64,000 bases of DNA from Streptomyces sp. LX-29 (GTDB lineage Bacteria; Actinomycetota; Actinomycetes; Streptomycetales; Streptomycetaceae): NCBI RefSeq assembly GCF_029541745.1, contig NZ_CP089746.1:2170001-2234000 (forward strand), written 5' to 3'. The stretch's first letter is position 1, and every line of letters begins with the position of its first letter. Positions 54,455-63,039 of this stretch are shown piece by piece. The position numbers and the translations under genes are program-made. The notes under the pieces are model-generated. The model saw only the letters and a program-made list of their open reading frames with translations, ran no database searches and had not been told where the DNA came from.

Positions 54455-54600
54455 TTCGGGCTGACAAAGTTGCCCGGCCACATGCGTGGCTTCACCCCAA
54501 GGGCCACCGGTTTCGTGGCCCGTCGTGCTTGGGTCTCCCGCTCCTGCCGAACTCGTGGTTCCGAGCGTGGATCCGAGCGGTGGCAGGACTCGGCGTCCGC
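54455..54600 (-). ncRNA. c-di-AMP (ydaO/yuaA) riboswitch
   Basis: The strand of the hydrolase carries the conserved ydaO elements in order: GCCGAGTCCTGCCACCGCTC, GGAACCACGAGTTCGGCAGG, AGCGGGAGACCCAAG and CCTTGGGGTGAAGCC. The spacing and position fit the class. ydaO elements switch off wall-hydrolase genes when c-di-AMP is high. Exact ends are approximate; the terminator or ribosome-site masking region lies between it and 54410. Confidence 0.88.
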
Positions 54601-55172
54601 CCGGATCGCCCCGTCGGGATGACGGGGACTGAACAACGGTTATGGATACTGCGTCATGAACGGCCGGAATACCGAGCTGAAACGATCACTTGTGAACTTA
54701 TTCACGGCTTAGCACGCCGGGCGCGCCACGCCCGTCATGACGGAAGTAGGGGGATTTTTACGGTGACTGAGCGGGCGTCGACGGACCGCCCGTAACCCGC
54801 CCGTGACCTGGGAACCGGGCCCGGCGCACAACGGGTCGTCATCGGTCAAGCCGAGATGGCGGTTGGCGGGGCGTCAGCCGCGACGCCCGGCACGCTCGCG
54901 CCGGGGATGAAAGGGGCCCGCCAGCACCGAGGCGGTGGCCATCGCGGCGGCGCTCCGACGCGTCCTCGGGCGCTCGTCGGGGGCGCTCGACAGGGGGCGC
55001 CCGGCGGCAGCCGGCTGCGTGGCGCACCGCGGGGCCGCCCGGTGGAACCCGCCGGTCGGGCATGGGCGACGACTCCGCGCGCCGCGCCCCGACGCGGAGG
55101 CGCGCGGAACCCACGGCAACGACACGCTTCGAGCCGTCCGGCCGCCCGGCGCCCCGGCCACCCGGCCGCGGT

Positions 55173-55223
55173 GCCACCCGGACAGGCGGGCCACCCGGAC
55201 AGGCGGGCCACCCGGACAGTCGA
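55173..55223. repeat. 17-bp tandem repeat, three units
   Basis: GCCACCCGGACAGGCGG occurs twice and then once more with the end changed (GTCGA). Confidence 0.88.
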
Positions 55224-55329
55224 GCCGTCCGACAGAGATCAGGCCCCTGGGCGCACCCGCCCCGGTGGGTCGCCGCCCGACCGGGGCACCGCATCCGGCC
55301 CCGCCCCCGGCGGAACTCCACGTCTCAGA

Positions 55330-55347
55330 TAGTAGGACGTCCGACTA
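55330..55347. promoter_or_regulatory. GGACGTCC-centred palindrome
   Basis: TAGT-A-GGACGTCC-G-ACTA, 16 of 18 bases paired, followed by an AT-rich stretch. It lies about 180 bp before the small basic gene. Likely an operator; the regulator is not identified. Confidence 0.55.
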
Positions 55348-55522
55348 ATTGTGCAGACAGCCCGGCTCCGCTGGCTTACGTTGGTGTCAGCCGAACATGT
55401 CGCTCCATCCAGCGACGGCGGATGCGGCCCGGTGCTGGCGCAGGTGACCCCTGCCGCACCCGGCCCCCGCCCCTCACGGCTTCATATCCACCTTCTCGGG
55501 GCTCTCAACAGCAAGAGGAGAC

Positions 55523-55669
55523 GTGACCATGGCCGAGACCGCCGTCCGCCGCGCCCGCCACACCGTCCGCCGCAAGACCGACCACCTCGACGCCGACCGG
55601 AAGAACGCCGCCGCCGCGCTGCAGCGGGCGCTCGACCGCCGCGACAACGGCGGCGCCACCGGTCACTGA
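55523..55669 (+). CDS. Small basic conserved protein
   Basis: 46-48 residues, beginning (MT)MAETAVRRARHTVRRKTD and ending RALDRRDNGGATGH. The GTG at 55523 and ATG at 55529 are both possible; AAGAGGAG lies just upstream. It is rich in Arg and predicted helical, with a nucleic-acid-binding look but no known fold. Its stop overlaps the 3' end of the convergent phosphoesterase gene. Function unknown. Confidence 0.72.
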   Translation: MTMAETAVRRARHTVRRKTDHLDADRKNAAAALQRALDRRDNGGATGH

Positions 55670-57261
55670 GGTCGGACGCGGCGCGGGCGGGTGATCGTGA
55701 AGTGGTCGACCCGCTCGCCCGACTCCGCGAGCGTGGTGACCCTCATCCGCGGGGCGCGCCCGCCCGGATCGACCTCCACCGCGAGGAACGAGAAGCCGGT
55801 GTAGCGGACCCGCGACCACTCCACCTGTTCCGGGCTCTTCTGCCGACCCCTGGTCCAGTGGTAGGTGTCCACGTGGTCCAGGTCCTTCTCGTGTCCCTCG
55901 TAGCTGTCGGGGACCGGGAAGGAGTACAGCCGGGCGCCGGCGCCGCCCGCGGTGGCGTAGACGATCCCGTCGCGCGTGGGGTCGGTCTCCCCACCGATCG
56001 GCACCGGACGGGACTCCCCGCCACGCCGAATGGCGTCGGTCCGCTCGTAGACGTGGTTGTGTCCGTTGACCACCAGGTCCACCCCGTGCTTCTCGAAGAG
56101 CGGCACCCAGGCGTCGCGGACGCCGCCGTCCGAGGCGTGCGCGCTGGTGGTGGAGTACGCGCAGTGGTGGAAGAAGACCACGATGAAGTCGACGCCGGGG
56201 GTCTTCCGCAGCTCCCCCAGCCGGCGGTCCAGCCAGCGGGTCTGCCTCCCCTCGGTGTACCCCCGGTTGGCGGGGATCTCGTGCGAGACGTCGTTGGCGT
56301 CCAGCGCCACCACGGCCACGTTCCCGTAGACGAAGGAGTAGACGCCGGGCGCCGTGCGCGGGTCGGGGCCGTTCTCGGGCAGTGACCAGCGGGCCAGCTG
56401 ACCGCCGTAGCCGTCCGGGGAGTACCACGCCTCCATGTCGTGGTTGCCGGTCGTGACCATCCACGGGACCCGTGCGGCCACCGACTCGGTCTGTGCCAGG
56501 AACTGGTCCCAGAGCCGCGCGTCATAGGTGTCGTCGGTCCCGCCCTGCCCGGAGGAGTCCGCGTAGCAGATGTCGCCGGCGTGCAGATGGAAGGACGGGT
56601 TCTGACCCAGGATCAGCTGGTCGTTGGCGAGCGCGTCATAGCTGATGCCCTGGTCGCCGAAGGCGGTGAAAACGAACCTCTCGGCCTGGGCGGGGGCGGT
56701 GCGGAAGGTACCGAGGGAGGAGAAGCGGCGCGGGTCGGCCGGGTCGGAGCCGTCGTGGCCGACGCCGTAGTAGTAGGTGACACCCGGGCGCAGCCCGTCC
56801 AGCGCGGCGTGCAGGTAGTACTGCTCCACCGCCGGGAGCCGGTCGCTGAGCGGCGGGGTGTGCAGCCGCCGTACCTCCGCCTCGATCCTGCGACTCAGCT
56901 CCCAGGGCTTGAGACCGACGCGGACGTACGGCTTCCGCACCGCCAGGGGCACCTGCCAGGAGATCCGCATCTGGGTGCGGGGATCGGCGCCGAACGCCAG
57001 GTGGCGCCCGAACGGGGCCACCAGCGAGCCGTCGACCCCGCCCACCGCGACGGAGCGGACCCGTGTCGGCGCGGGGGCCGGCCGCTCCGCGCCGCACGCG
57101 GCCCCGCCCAGCGCCACCGCGCCGGCCATGGCCCCCGCTCCGGCCGCACCGGTGCGCAGCACCCGCCGCCGGGAGAACCTGGCGCGCAGGTAGGCGTGCT
57201 GCTCGGCCATCGACATACGGTCCGCGAGCTGCCGGGGGATGCCGGTGCGTGGTGTGTCCAT
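55663..57261 (-). CDS. Exported metallophosphoesterase (purple-acid-phosphatase-like)
   Basis: 532 residues. After a cytoplasmic N-terminus the Tat-type signal SRRRVLRTGAAGAGAMAGAV and a lipobox-like GGAAC suggest an exported lipoprotein. An FnIII-like domain (about 75-175) precedes the metallophosphatase core: FTAFGDQGIS, LHAGDICYA, MVTTGNHDMEAW, VFFHHCAYST and VNGHNHVYER supply the metal ligands. It should hydrolyse phosphate esters outside the cell. The ATG at 57261 is chosen because upstream residues are low quality. Convergent with the small basic gene and divergent from leuB. Confidence 0.92.
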   Translation of the reverse strand: MDTPRTGIPRQLADRMSMAEQHAYLRARFSRRRVLRTGAAGAGAMAGAVALGGAACGAERPAPAPTRVRSVAVGGVDGSLVAPFGRHLAFGADPRTQMRISWQVPLAVRKPYVRVGLKPWELSRRIEAEVRRLHTPPLSDRLPAVEQYYLHAALDGLRPGVTYYYGVGHDGSDPADPRRFSSLGTFRTAPAQAERFVFTAFGDQGISYDALANDQLILGQNPSFHLHAGDICYADSSGQGGTDDTYDARLWDQFLAQTESVAARVPWMVTTGNHDMEAWYSPDGYGGQLARWSLPENGPDPRTAPGVYSFVYGNVAVVALDANDVSHEIPANRGYTEGRQTRWLDRRLGELRKTPGVDFIVVFFHHCAYSTTSAHASDGGVRDAWVPLFEKHGVDLVVNGHNHVYERTDAIRRGGESRPVPIGGETDPTRDGIVYATAGGAGARLYSFPVPDSYEGHEKDLDHVDTYHWTRGRQKSPEQVEWSRVRYTGFSFLAVEVDPGGRAPRMRVTTLAESGERVDHFTITRPRRVRPQ

Positions 57262-57412
57262 GCGTCGAAAGGTCCCAGGGGCCGCCGACCTCCAGCCGTA
57301 CGGCGGGTGAACGGAGCTCGTACGGGCCGGCATCGGCCTTCCACGCCTCGACCGACTGTCCGAATGGCGGACGATGCGTGTCAATCATTGGGACGCGGAG
57401 TAGGGTCCCGGT

Positions 57413-58456
57413 ATGTCTCGCAGCATTCGCCTCGCAGTGATCCCCGGTGACGGTATCGGCCAGGAAGTGGTGGCCCAGGGCCTCAAGGTCCTCACCGCCG
57501 TGCTCCCCCAGGACGTGAAGCTGGAGACCCGGGAGTACGACCTCGGGGCCCGGCGCTGGCACGCCACCGGAGAGACCCTGCCGGACGCCGAACTGGACTC
57601 CCTCAAGCAGCACGACGCCATCCTGCTGGGCGCCATCGGCGACCCGTCGGTGCCCTCGGGGGTGCTGGAGCGCGGGCTGCTGCTGAAGCTGCGCTTCGCC
57701 TTCGACCACTACGTCAACCTGCGGCCGTCCAAGCTCTTCCCCAACACCGCCACCCCGCTCGCCGGCCGCCCCGACATCGACTTCGTCGTGGTCCGCGAGG
57801 GCACCGAGGGCCCGTACGTCGGCAACGGCGGCTCGCTGCGCACCGGCACCCCCGCCGAGGTGGCCACCGAGACCAGCCTGAACACCGCCTACGGGGTGGA
57901 GCGGGTGGTCCGCGACGCCTACGAGCGGGCGAACGCCCGGCCGCGTAAGAAGCTCACCCTGGTCCACAAGAACAACGTGCTGGTGCACGCCGGCCATCTG
58001 TGGAAGCGGATCTTCGACGCGGTGGGGCGGGAGTACCCGGACGTCACCACCGACTATCTGCACGTCGACGCCGCGACGATCTTCTTCGTGACCCAGCCGG
58101 AGCGGTTCGACGTGATCGTCACCGACAACCTCTTCGGCGACATCCTCACCGACCTGGCCGCGGCCGTGACCGGTGGCATCGGGCTCGCCGCCTCCGGCAA
58201 CATCAACCCGACCGGCGCCTTCCCGTCGATGTTCGAGCCGGTGCACGGCTCCGCCCCGGACATCGCGGGCACCGGCAAGGCCGACCCGACCGCGACCGTG
58301 CTCTCCGTCGCCCTGCTCCTCCAGCACCTCGGTTACACCGCCGAGGCCGCCCGCATCGAGGAGGCCGTGGCGGCCGACCTCGCGGAGCGGGACGCGGCCG
58401 CCCCGCGGACCACCGACCAGATCGGTGACGCGCTGGCGGCCCGGGTATCCGGCTGA
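57413..58456 (+). CDS. leuB: 3-Isopropylmalate dehydrogenase
   Basis: 347 residues. Motifs: [79 protein letters not shown] and [20 protein letters not shown]. It oxidatively decarboxylates 3-isopropylmalate in leucine synthesis. It precedes ilvE in the same direction with a 145-bp gap that includes a hairpin (GCCCCAC and GTGGGGC) and a GATAAT element, so ilvE may have its own promoter. Confidence 0.96.
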   Translation: MSRSIRLAVIPGDGIGQEVVAQGLKVLTAVLPQDVKLETREYDLGARRWHATGETLPDAELDSLKQHDAILLGAIGDPSVPSGVLERGLLLKLRFAFDHYVNLRPSKLFPNTATPLAGRPDIDFVVVREGTEGPYVGNGGSLRTGTPAEVATETSLNTAYGVERVVRDAYERANARPRKKLTLVHKNNVLVHAGHLWKRIFDAVGREYPDVTTDYLHVDAATIFFVTQPERFDVIVTDNLFGDILTDLAAAVTGGIGLAASGNINPTGAFPSMFEPVHGSAPDIAGTGKADPTATVLSVALLLQHLGYTAEAARIEEAVAADLAERDAAAPRTTDQIGDALAARVSG

Positions 58457-58601
58457 TCCCGGGGGGATCCCAAGAGCCCCACGGGAGTGATAATCGAAAG
58501 TGGGGCCGCTTCGCCGAGGGGATGCTCGGACGTCCTAGCACCGGTGATGCCGCCGGTGCCGGGTGCGGTCCGCCACGACTAAGGTGAAGGACACGGAACC
58601 C

Positions 58602-59690
58602 ATGACGACGACCTCGATCGCGCTCAAGCCCTCCCCACAGCCGCTCTCCGACGCGGAGCGGGAGCAGATCCTGGCCAACCCCGGCTTCGGCCGCCACTTC
58701 ACCGACCACATGGTGACGATCAAGTGGACGGACGGGCTGGGGTGGCACGACGCCCAGCTCGTGCCGTACGCCCCGCTGCCGCTCGACCCCGCCAACATGA
58801 CGCTGCACTACGCCCAGACCATCTTCGAGGGGCTCAAGGCGTACCGTCAGCCGGACGGCGGGGTGGCCACCTTCCGCCCGGACGCCAACGCCCGTCGCTT
58901 CCAGGACTCCGCGCGCCGGCTCGCGATGCCCGAGCTGCCGGTGGAGACCTTCATCGCGGCCTGTGACGCGCTCGTCAACCAGGACAAGGCATGGGTCCCC
59001 GGCAACGGTGAGCAGTCCCTCTACCTGCGCCCGTTCATGTTCGCGACCGAGGTGGGGCTGGGCGTGCGTCCCTCGAACGAGTACCTGTTCGTGGTGATCG
59101 CCTCCCCGGCCGGCGCCTACTTCCCCGGCGGCGTGAAGCCGGTCTCGGTCTGGCTCTCCGAGGAGTACGTGCGCGCCTGCCCCGGCGGCACCGGCGCGGC
59201 GAAGGCGGGCGGCAACTACGCCGCCTCCCTGGTGGCCCAGGCCCAGGCCGCTGACCACGGCTGCGACCAGGTGGTCTGGCTGGACGCGATCGAGCGCCGC
59301 TGGATCGAGGAGATGGGCGGCATGAACCTGTACTTCGTGTACGGGAACCGCATCGTGACGCCCGAGCTGACCGGCTCGCTGCTGCCCGGCATCACCCGCG
59401 CCTCGCTGCTGGAGATCGCCGCCGACCTCGGCTACGAGGTCTCCGAGGGGCGCCTCTCGGTGGAGGACTGGAAGCGCGGCACCGAGGACGGCTCGCTCAC
59501 CGAGGTGTTCGCCTGCGGCACCGCCGCGGTCATCACCCCGGTCGGCTCGGTCAAGTCCACCAGCGCGAGCTGGACGGTGGGCGACGGCCGGCCGGGTGAG
59601 GTCACCATGCGGCTGCGCAAGGCGCTGCTGGACATCCAGACCGGCGCCGTCGAGGACACCCACGGCTGGATGCACCGTCTGGGCGAGTGA
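58602..59690 (+). CDS. ilvE: Branched-chain amino-acid aminotransferase
   Basis: 362 residues. Class IV PLP fold: [60 protein letters not shown] (PLP Lys), [20 protein letters not shown] and [20 protein letters not shown]. It transfers amino groups between glutamate and the oxo acids of leucine, isoleucine and valine. I chose the ATG at 58602; an in-frame start further upstream would add a short non-conserved stretch. Confidence 0.96.
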   Translation: MTTTSIALKPSPQPLSDAEREQILANPGFGRHFTDHMVTIKWTDGLGWHDAQLVPYAPLPLDPANMTLHYAQTIFEGLKAYRQPDGGVATFRPDANARRFQDSARRLAMPELPVETFIAACDALVNQDKAWVPGNGEQSLYLRPFMFATEVGLGVRPSNEYLFVVIASPAGAYFPGGVKPVSVWLSEEYVRACPGGTGAAKAGGNYAASLVAQAQAADHGCDQVVWLDAIERRWIEEMGGMNLYFVYGNRIVTPELTGSLLPGITRASLLEIAADLGYEVSEGRLSVEDWKRGTEDGSLTEVFACGTAAVITPVGSVKSTSASWTVGDGRPGEVTMRLRKALLDIQTGAVEDTHGWMHRLGE

Positions 59691-59742
59691 CGCCCGAGGC
59701 CCCGCGGACGGCCGACGGCCCCCACCGGGCCGTGGACGAGGA

Positions 59743-59780
59743 AGGCCCGCCCTGGCGCGTTCGAACGCCGGGGCGGGCCT
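59743..59780. terminator. Hairpin terminator between ilvE and the SGNH gene
   Basis: Arms AGGCCCGCCC and GGGCGGGCCT with an inner GGCG/CGCC stem. Confidence 0.82.
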
Positions 59781-59802
59781 GTGTCGTTCTCCGGGCCGCG
59801 GC

Positions 59803-60777
59803 TCAGAGCTCCCGGTGCATCGCCCGCAGCACGGCGCGGGCGGTGTTCGCCTGCCCGAAGGCGTTGGGCAGCACATGGGCGACGTTGTCCGGGTAGGGGT
59901 AGCCGGGCGCGGTGAGCCCCTCCACCCAGCGCCACCGGCCGGCGCACACGTCCGCGCCCCGGCTGGAGCGGTGGGTGTCCACATAGGCGGCGTACCGGTG
60001 GTGCCGGGCGGTCTGCCGCTCGATGACGCGGTTGATCGGATCGAGCACCCCGTCCCGCATCCACTCCAGGTCCGCGCGGCTCATGTGGCCGAACTGCGTC
60101 TGGTCGCCGACCGTGCAGCGGGAGACGTCCTCCGGGACGATCGAGGGGTAGCCGACGGTGAGGATCTTCGCGTGCGGCGCCTTGCGGTGGATCCGGCGCA
60201 GCATGTCGTCGTACTCCCGGACCGCCGAGGCCAGTCGGGCCTCGACCAGCTCCCGCGTGCGCTCCTCGCAGGGGACCGGTGAACCGTCGGCCGCGCGCGG
60301 CGGCTCCTGCATCGCACAGGCGTAGACGACCTCGCCGAAGCCGGAGTCCTTGCCGCCCATGCCGACGGTCACCAGGTCGGTGTCCTCGTCGACGGCCGCC
60401 AGTTGCGGGGCGACGGCCTTGAAGGTCCTGCCCTCCAGATAGTCCCGCGGCGAGCCGAGCGGCACCTGGCCCTGGTGGGCGATCTCCGCCAGCATGGCGT
60501 TGTTGCAGGCCACGTCGGTCAGCCGGACCCGCCCGCCCAACGCCTCGGCGACGAGTCGGGGGTAGGAGCCCTCGGTGCGGGCGCATCCGGTGTGCGCGCC
60601 CTCCGGGTCGAGCTCCGCGCCGGTGGGCGGGATCACGCCCGCGGTGTACGAGTCTCCCAACGCGACCCAGCTCAGCGGGGCTTCGGGCGACTCGGCCGCG
60701 CCGGCCGGAGGCACGGTGCCCACGGCCAGCGCCGCCAGGGCGACGGTGGTCAGCAGGCGGAGCGACGTGCGCGTCAT
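59803..60777 (-). CDS. Secreted SGNH/GDSL-family hydrolase
   Basis: 324 residues. A signal peptide (LLTTVALAALAVGTVPPAGA) is followed by block I, PLSWVALGDSYTAGVIPPTG, with catalytic Ser, and block III, LVTVGMGGKDSGFGEVVYAC. The usual final HPN block appears as VAHVLPNAFGQANTAR, where His lies two residues before Leu-Pro-Asn. Six or more Cys suggest disulphides, as in Streptomyces secreted lipases of this type. Substrate is probably a lipid or acyl ester. Confidence 0.9.
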   Translation of the reverse strand: MTRTSLRLLTTVALAALAVGTVPPAGAAESPEAPLSWVALGDSYTAGVIPPTGAELDPEGAHTGCARTEGSYPRLVAEALGGRVRLTDVACNNAMLAEIAHQGQVPLGSPRDYLEGRTFKAVAPQLAAVDEDTDLVTVGMGGKDSGFGEVVYACAMQEPPRAADGSPVPCEERTRELVEARLASAVREYDDMLRRIHRKAPHAKILTVGYPSIVPEDVSRCTVGDQTQFGHMSRADLEWMRDGVLDPINRVIERQTARHHRYAAYVDTHRSSRGADVCAGRWRWVEGLTAPGYPYPDNVAHVLPNAFGQANTARAVLRAMHREL

Positions 60778-60958
60778 GCTCTCTCCCTCGTACTCGACGT
60801 ACTCCTGGTACGGGACGTACTCGCGGTGGAGGAACTCACGATCTTCGGTGGCGCTCGACCAAGGGTAGGGATCTCCTCGATCCGCGCCAGAGGGCCGGGG
60901 CGCGGTCGGCCACGCCGCGCGCGCGGGGGGCGACCGGCCGTGCGGCGCCCGACGGCGG

Positions 60959-61024
60959 TAGGTACGACTTGCGCCGTACCTACCGCCGCCACTACGGTCC
61001 TAGGTACGAGATCATTCGTACCTA
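60959..61024. promoter_or_regulatory. Two matched 24-bp operators upstream of the monooxygenase gene
   Basis: TAGGTACG-(8 nt)-CGTACCTA occurs at 60959-60982 and again at 61001-61024. Both have identical 8-bp arms and an 8-nt centre of different sequence. The offset is 42 bp, four turns of the helix. The second ends 15 bp before the ATG and just touches the ribosome site region. No regulator for them is adjacent on the same side. Confidence 0.85.
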
Positions 61025-61039
61025 TCTCCGGGAGCCCCC

Positions 61040-61360
61040 ATGTCCCCCACCACCCCGTACACCCTCGTCGGCATCGCCCGCCCCAAGCCGGAGCGCGCGG
61101 CCGAACTCAGGGAACTGCTCCTGTCGTTCGTGGAGCCGACCCGGGCGGAGGAGGGCTGTCTGGAGTACCACTTCCACGAGGACCGGGACGAGCCCGGCGT
61201 GTTCGTGTTCTACGAGGCGTGGCGCTCCAAGGAGGACCTCGACGCGCACCTGGCCCTCCCGCACCTCCAGGACTTCTGGCAGCGCCGGATGGAGTACCTG
61301 GAGCGCGACCTGGAGATCCGCTGGCTCACCATGCACAGCCCGTACGAGCCGCGCCGGTGA
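61040..61360 (+). CDS. Antibiotic-biosynthesis-monooxygenase-fold protein (putative quinol monooxygenase)
   Basis: 106 residues: TPYTLVGIARPKPERAAELR, LLSFVEPTRAEEGCLEYHFH, EDRDEPGVFVFYEAWRSKED, DAHLALPHLQDFWQRR. This is the dimeric ferredoxin-like ABM fold, which acts on quinols without cofactor in some members. GGGAG precedes the ATG. Two matched operators sit directly upstream, so expression is probably tightly controlled. Convergent with the MerR gene at 61383 (22-bp gap). Confidence 0.88.
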   Translation: MSPTTPYTLVGIARPKPERAAELRELLLSFVEPTRAEEGCLEYHFHEDRDEPGVFVFYEAWRSKEDLDAHLALPHLQDFWQRRMEYLERDLEIRWLTMHSPYEPRR

Positions 61361-61382
61361 GCCGGTGGCGCGACCGCCGGCC

Positions 61383-62210
61383 TCAGCCGATCGGGTAGGC
61401 GATGTCGCACACCTCGTCGGAGGGTCCCGCCGAGGGCCAGTCCGCGAAGTAGACCTCGCGGCAGGGGCCGCCTTCGCTCAACCCCTGGTCGGCGATCCAG
61501 CCCTCGACCGCCTCGTAGGCGGAGAGGATCTGCGGATAGACGACCTGGCCCTTGGTCAGCCGGGTGTACGCCACGCGGTGGCCCGGCTCGGTGCGCACCT
61601 CGACGGTGCGGTGCGCGGCGGCGTAGGCGCGGGCCGCCTCCGGGTCGGCCACCGGGACACACGCCTCCGCCGGGCCGTCGCTCTCGTCGCTGACGTCCGC
61701 GTGGTACACGACGAACGGGTGCCCGGCGACGCCGCCGCACTCCTCCACGGCGGCCTTCTCCAGCAGGTCGAGCGAGGAGCCGATCCAGGCCGGCAGATCG
61801 TCGCTCAGCAGGTGCTTGCGCAGTGCGAGGACGGTCTGCTCCGGGACCTCGCGGGTGGTGACGTCGTACATGTCTGGCCTCCTACCTGACAGGCGTGCAC
61901 GGAGGTGCGCCGCCAGGGCGCGCCGGCCGACCATGTGCTCCTCGATCTCGGCCCAGAAGGCCGCCACCTCGTCCGCGGCCCGCGGCCCGGGGAGCTCCAG
62001 CACGGTCGCGATCCGCGCGAGCGGCATGTCCAGCCGGCGCAGCAGCGCCACCAGCCGGGCCCGACCGACCTGTTCGGCGCGGTACCAGCGGTAGCCGGTG
62101 GCCGCGTCGACGTGGTCGGGCACCAGCAGGCCCAGCCGGTCGTACAGGCGCAGCGCCTTCGGTGAAAGCCGTGACTCGCGCGCGAACGCGCCGATGCTCA
62201 GATACTCCAC
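61383..62210 (-). CDS. BmrR-like MerR regulator with GyrI-type ligand domain
   Basis: 275 residues from a GTG with GGAGGAG upstream. The N-terminal MerR domain (YLSIGAFARESRLSPKALRL, DAATGYRWYRAEQVGRARLV) is followed by a coiled-coil helix and a C-terminal effector domain of the GyrI/AraC-effector type (MYDVTTREVPEQTVLALRKH, GPCREVYFADWPSAG). Such proteins bind hydrophobic cations and activate drug-efflux genes. The MFS gene at 63040 is a possible target, but it has its own TetR. Confidence 0.9.
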   Translation of the reverse strand: MEYLSIGAFARESRLSPKALRLYDRLGLLVPDHVDAATGYRWYRAEQVGRARLVALLRRLDMPLARIATVLELPGPRAADEVAAFWAEIEEHMVGRRALAAHLRARLSGRRPDMYDVTTREVPEQTVLALRKHLLSDDLPAWIGSSLDLLEKAAVEECGGVAGHPFVVYHADVSDESDGPAEACVPVADPEAARAYAAAHRTVEVRTEPGHRVAYTRLTKGQVVYPQILSAYEAVEGWIADQGLSEGGPCREVYFADWPSAGPSDEVCDIAYPIG

Positions 62211-62253
62211 GGGTAGCTCTCCTCCGTCCCGGGCACCTCGCCCGGTGCACCGC

Positions 62254-62284
62254 ACGATGGGGGTTGCCCCCGGGGCAGGGTCAA
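62254..62284 (-). promoter_or_regulatory. MerR-type promoter of the regulator at 61383
   Basis: On that strand TTGACC is followed by the inverted repeat CTGCCCC-G-GGGGCA and CATCGT 19 nt downstream. A 19-nt spacer with a palindrome is typical of MerR-controlled promoters, so the gene is probably self-regulated. Confidence 0.65.
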
Positions 62285-62380
62285 ACCCCCGGCACACCCG
62301 AGCCTGCGGCGCCCGTCGCGGTGCCGGCCGCTCCGGCGGCACGCGTGCTGTCGACGGCCGGCCCCCGTCCCGTCGCGGGG

Positions 62381-62956
62381 TCACTCCCCCGTCACCAGGC
62401 GGCGCATCGCCTCGGCCAACTGCTCCCCGCCGGGCGTGAGCTCGTCGTCCAACGCCATCTGCACGACCATCCCGCTCACCAGCGTCATATAGAACGAGCC
62501 GAGGATCTTCGCGGAGTCCGAGTCGACCTCGCTGTCGTCGATGCCGTGGAACAGCGCCACCAGCCCCTCGCGCCCCTCCGGTTGGGCGCGGCCGAACGCC
62601 GCCCGCAGCTCCGGGTCCCGTTCCGCCTGGAGGATGGCCTCCAACTGGGCCATCCACAGCCCCCGATGCCGGTCGAAGAGCGCGCGCACCCGCGTCCAGC
62701 TCGACGCGAAGCGCTCCAACGACGTCGCGTCCCCGGGGACTTCGTCCTTCAACATCGCGGCCAGCTCGTCACCCCAGTCGCCCATGGCGGAGAAGAGCGC
62801 CTCCCGCATCAGCGCGTCCTTGGAGCCGTAGTGGTAACCGATGGAGGCCAGGTTGGCGCCCGAGGCGGCCACGATGTCGCGCGCGGTCGTGCGCGACCAC
62901 CCCTTCTCCAGCAGGCAGCGCTTCGCGCCCTGCAACAGATCCTCGCGATGTCCCAT
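62381..62956 (-). CDS. TetR-family transcriptional regulator
   Basis: 191 residues. The N-terminal helix-turn-helix is GHREDLLQGAKRCLLEKGWS, TTARDIVAASGANLASIGYH and YGSKDALMREALFSAMG. The C-terminal ligand domain is helical. It is divergent from the MFS transporter and most likely represses it and itself. The spacer of 83 bp is AT-rich with a palindrome at 63011. Confidence 0.93.
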   Translation of the reverse strand: MGHREDLLQGAKRCLLEKGWSRTTARDIVAASGANLASIGYHYGSKDALMREALFSAMGDWGDELAAMLKDEVPGDATSLERFASSWTRVRALFDRHRGLWMAQLEAILQAERDPELRAAFGRAQPEGREGLVALFHGIDDSEVDSDSAKILGSFYMTLVSGMVVQMALDDELTPGGEQLAEAMRRLVTGE

Positions 62957-63010
62957 GGCCCCACCCTACCCCGGGGCCATACAGCCGTCTTATACATGCG
63001 TTCTAGACAG

Positions 63011-63023
63011 CTGTTTAAAACAG
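63011..63023. promoter_or_regulatory. Palindrome in the tetR-MFS spacer
   Basis: CTGTTT-A-AAACAG, with flanking ACAG and GCCGT repeats (ACAGCCGT also occurs near 62980). The location between divergent genes fits a TetR operator. Confidence 0.6.
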
Positions 63024-63039
63024 CCGTATAGTCCTCGGC

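Larger units (their letters stand above)
54601..55522. other. Gene-free region between the riboswitch and the 46-residue gene
   Basis: The first part (54601-54840) has lower G+C and should carry the hydrolase promoter. From 54850 to 55320 the DNA is G+C-rich with open frames on both strands, but none has a credible ribosome site, biased composition or familiar motif. A 17-bp tandem repeat (55173) and a palindrome (55330) are listed separately. Confidence 0.55.

Noticed and set aside
54839..55348. Several frames on both strands in the G+C-rich gap
   Set aside because: All are Arg/Pro/Gly-rich, without start signals or conserved motifs, and partly reflect the 17-bp repeat.
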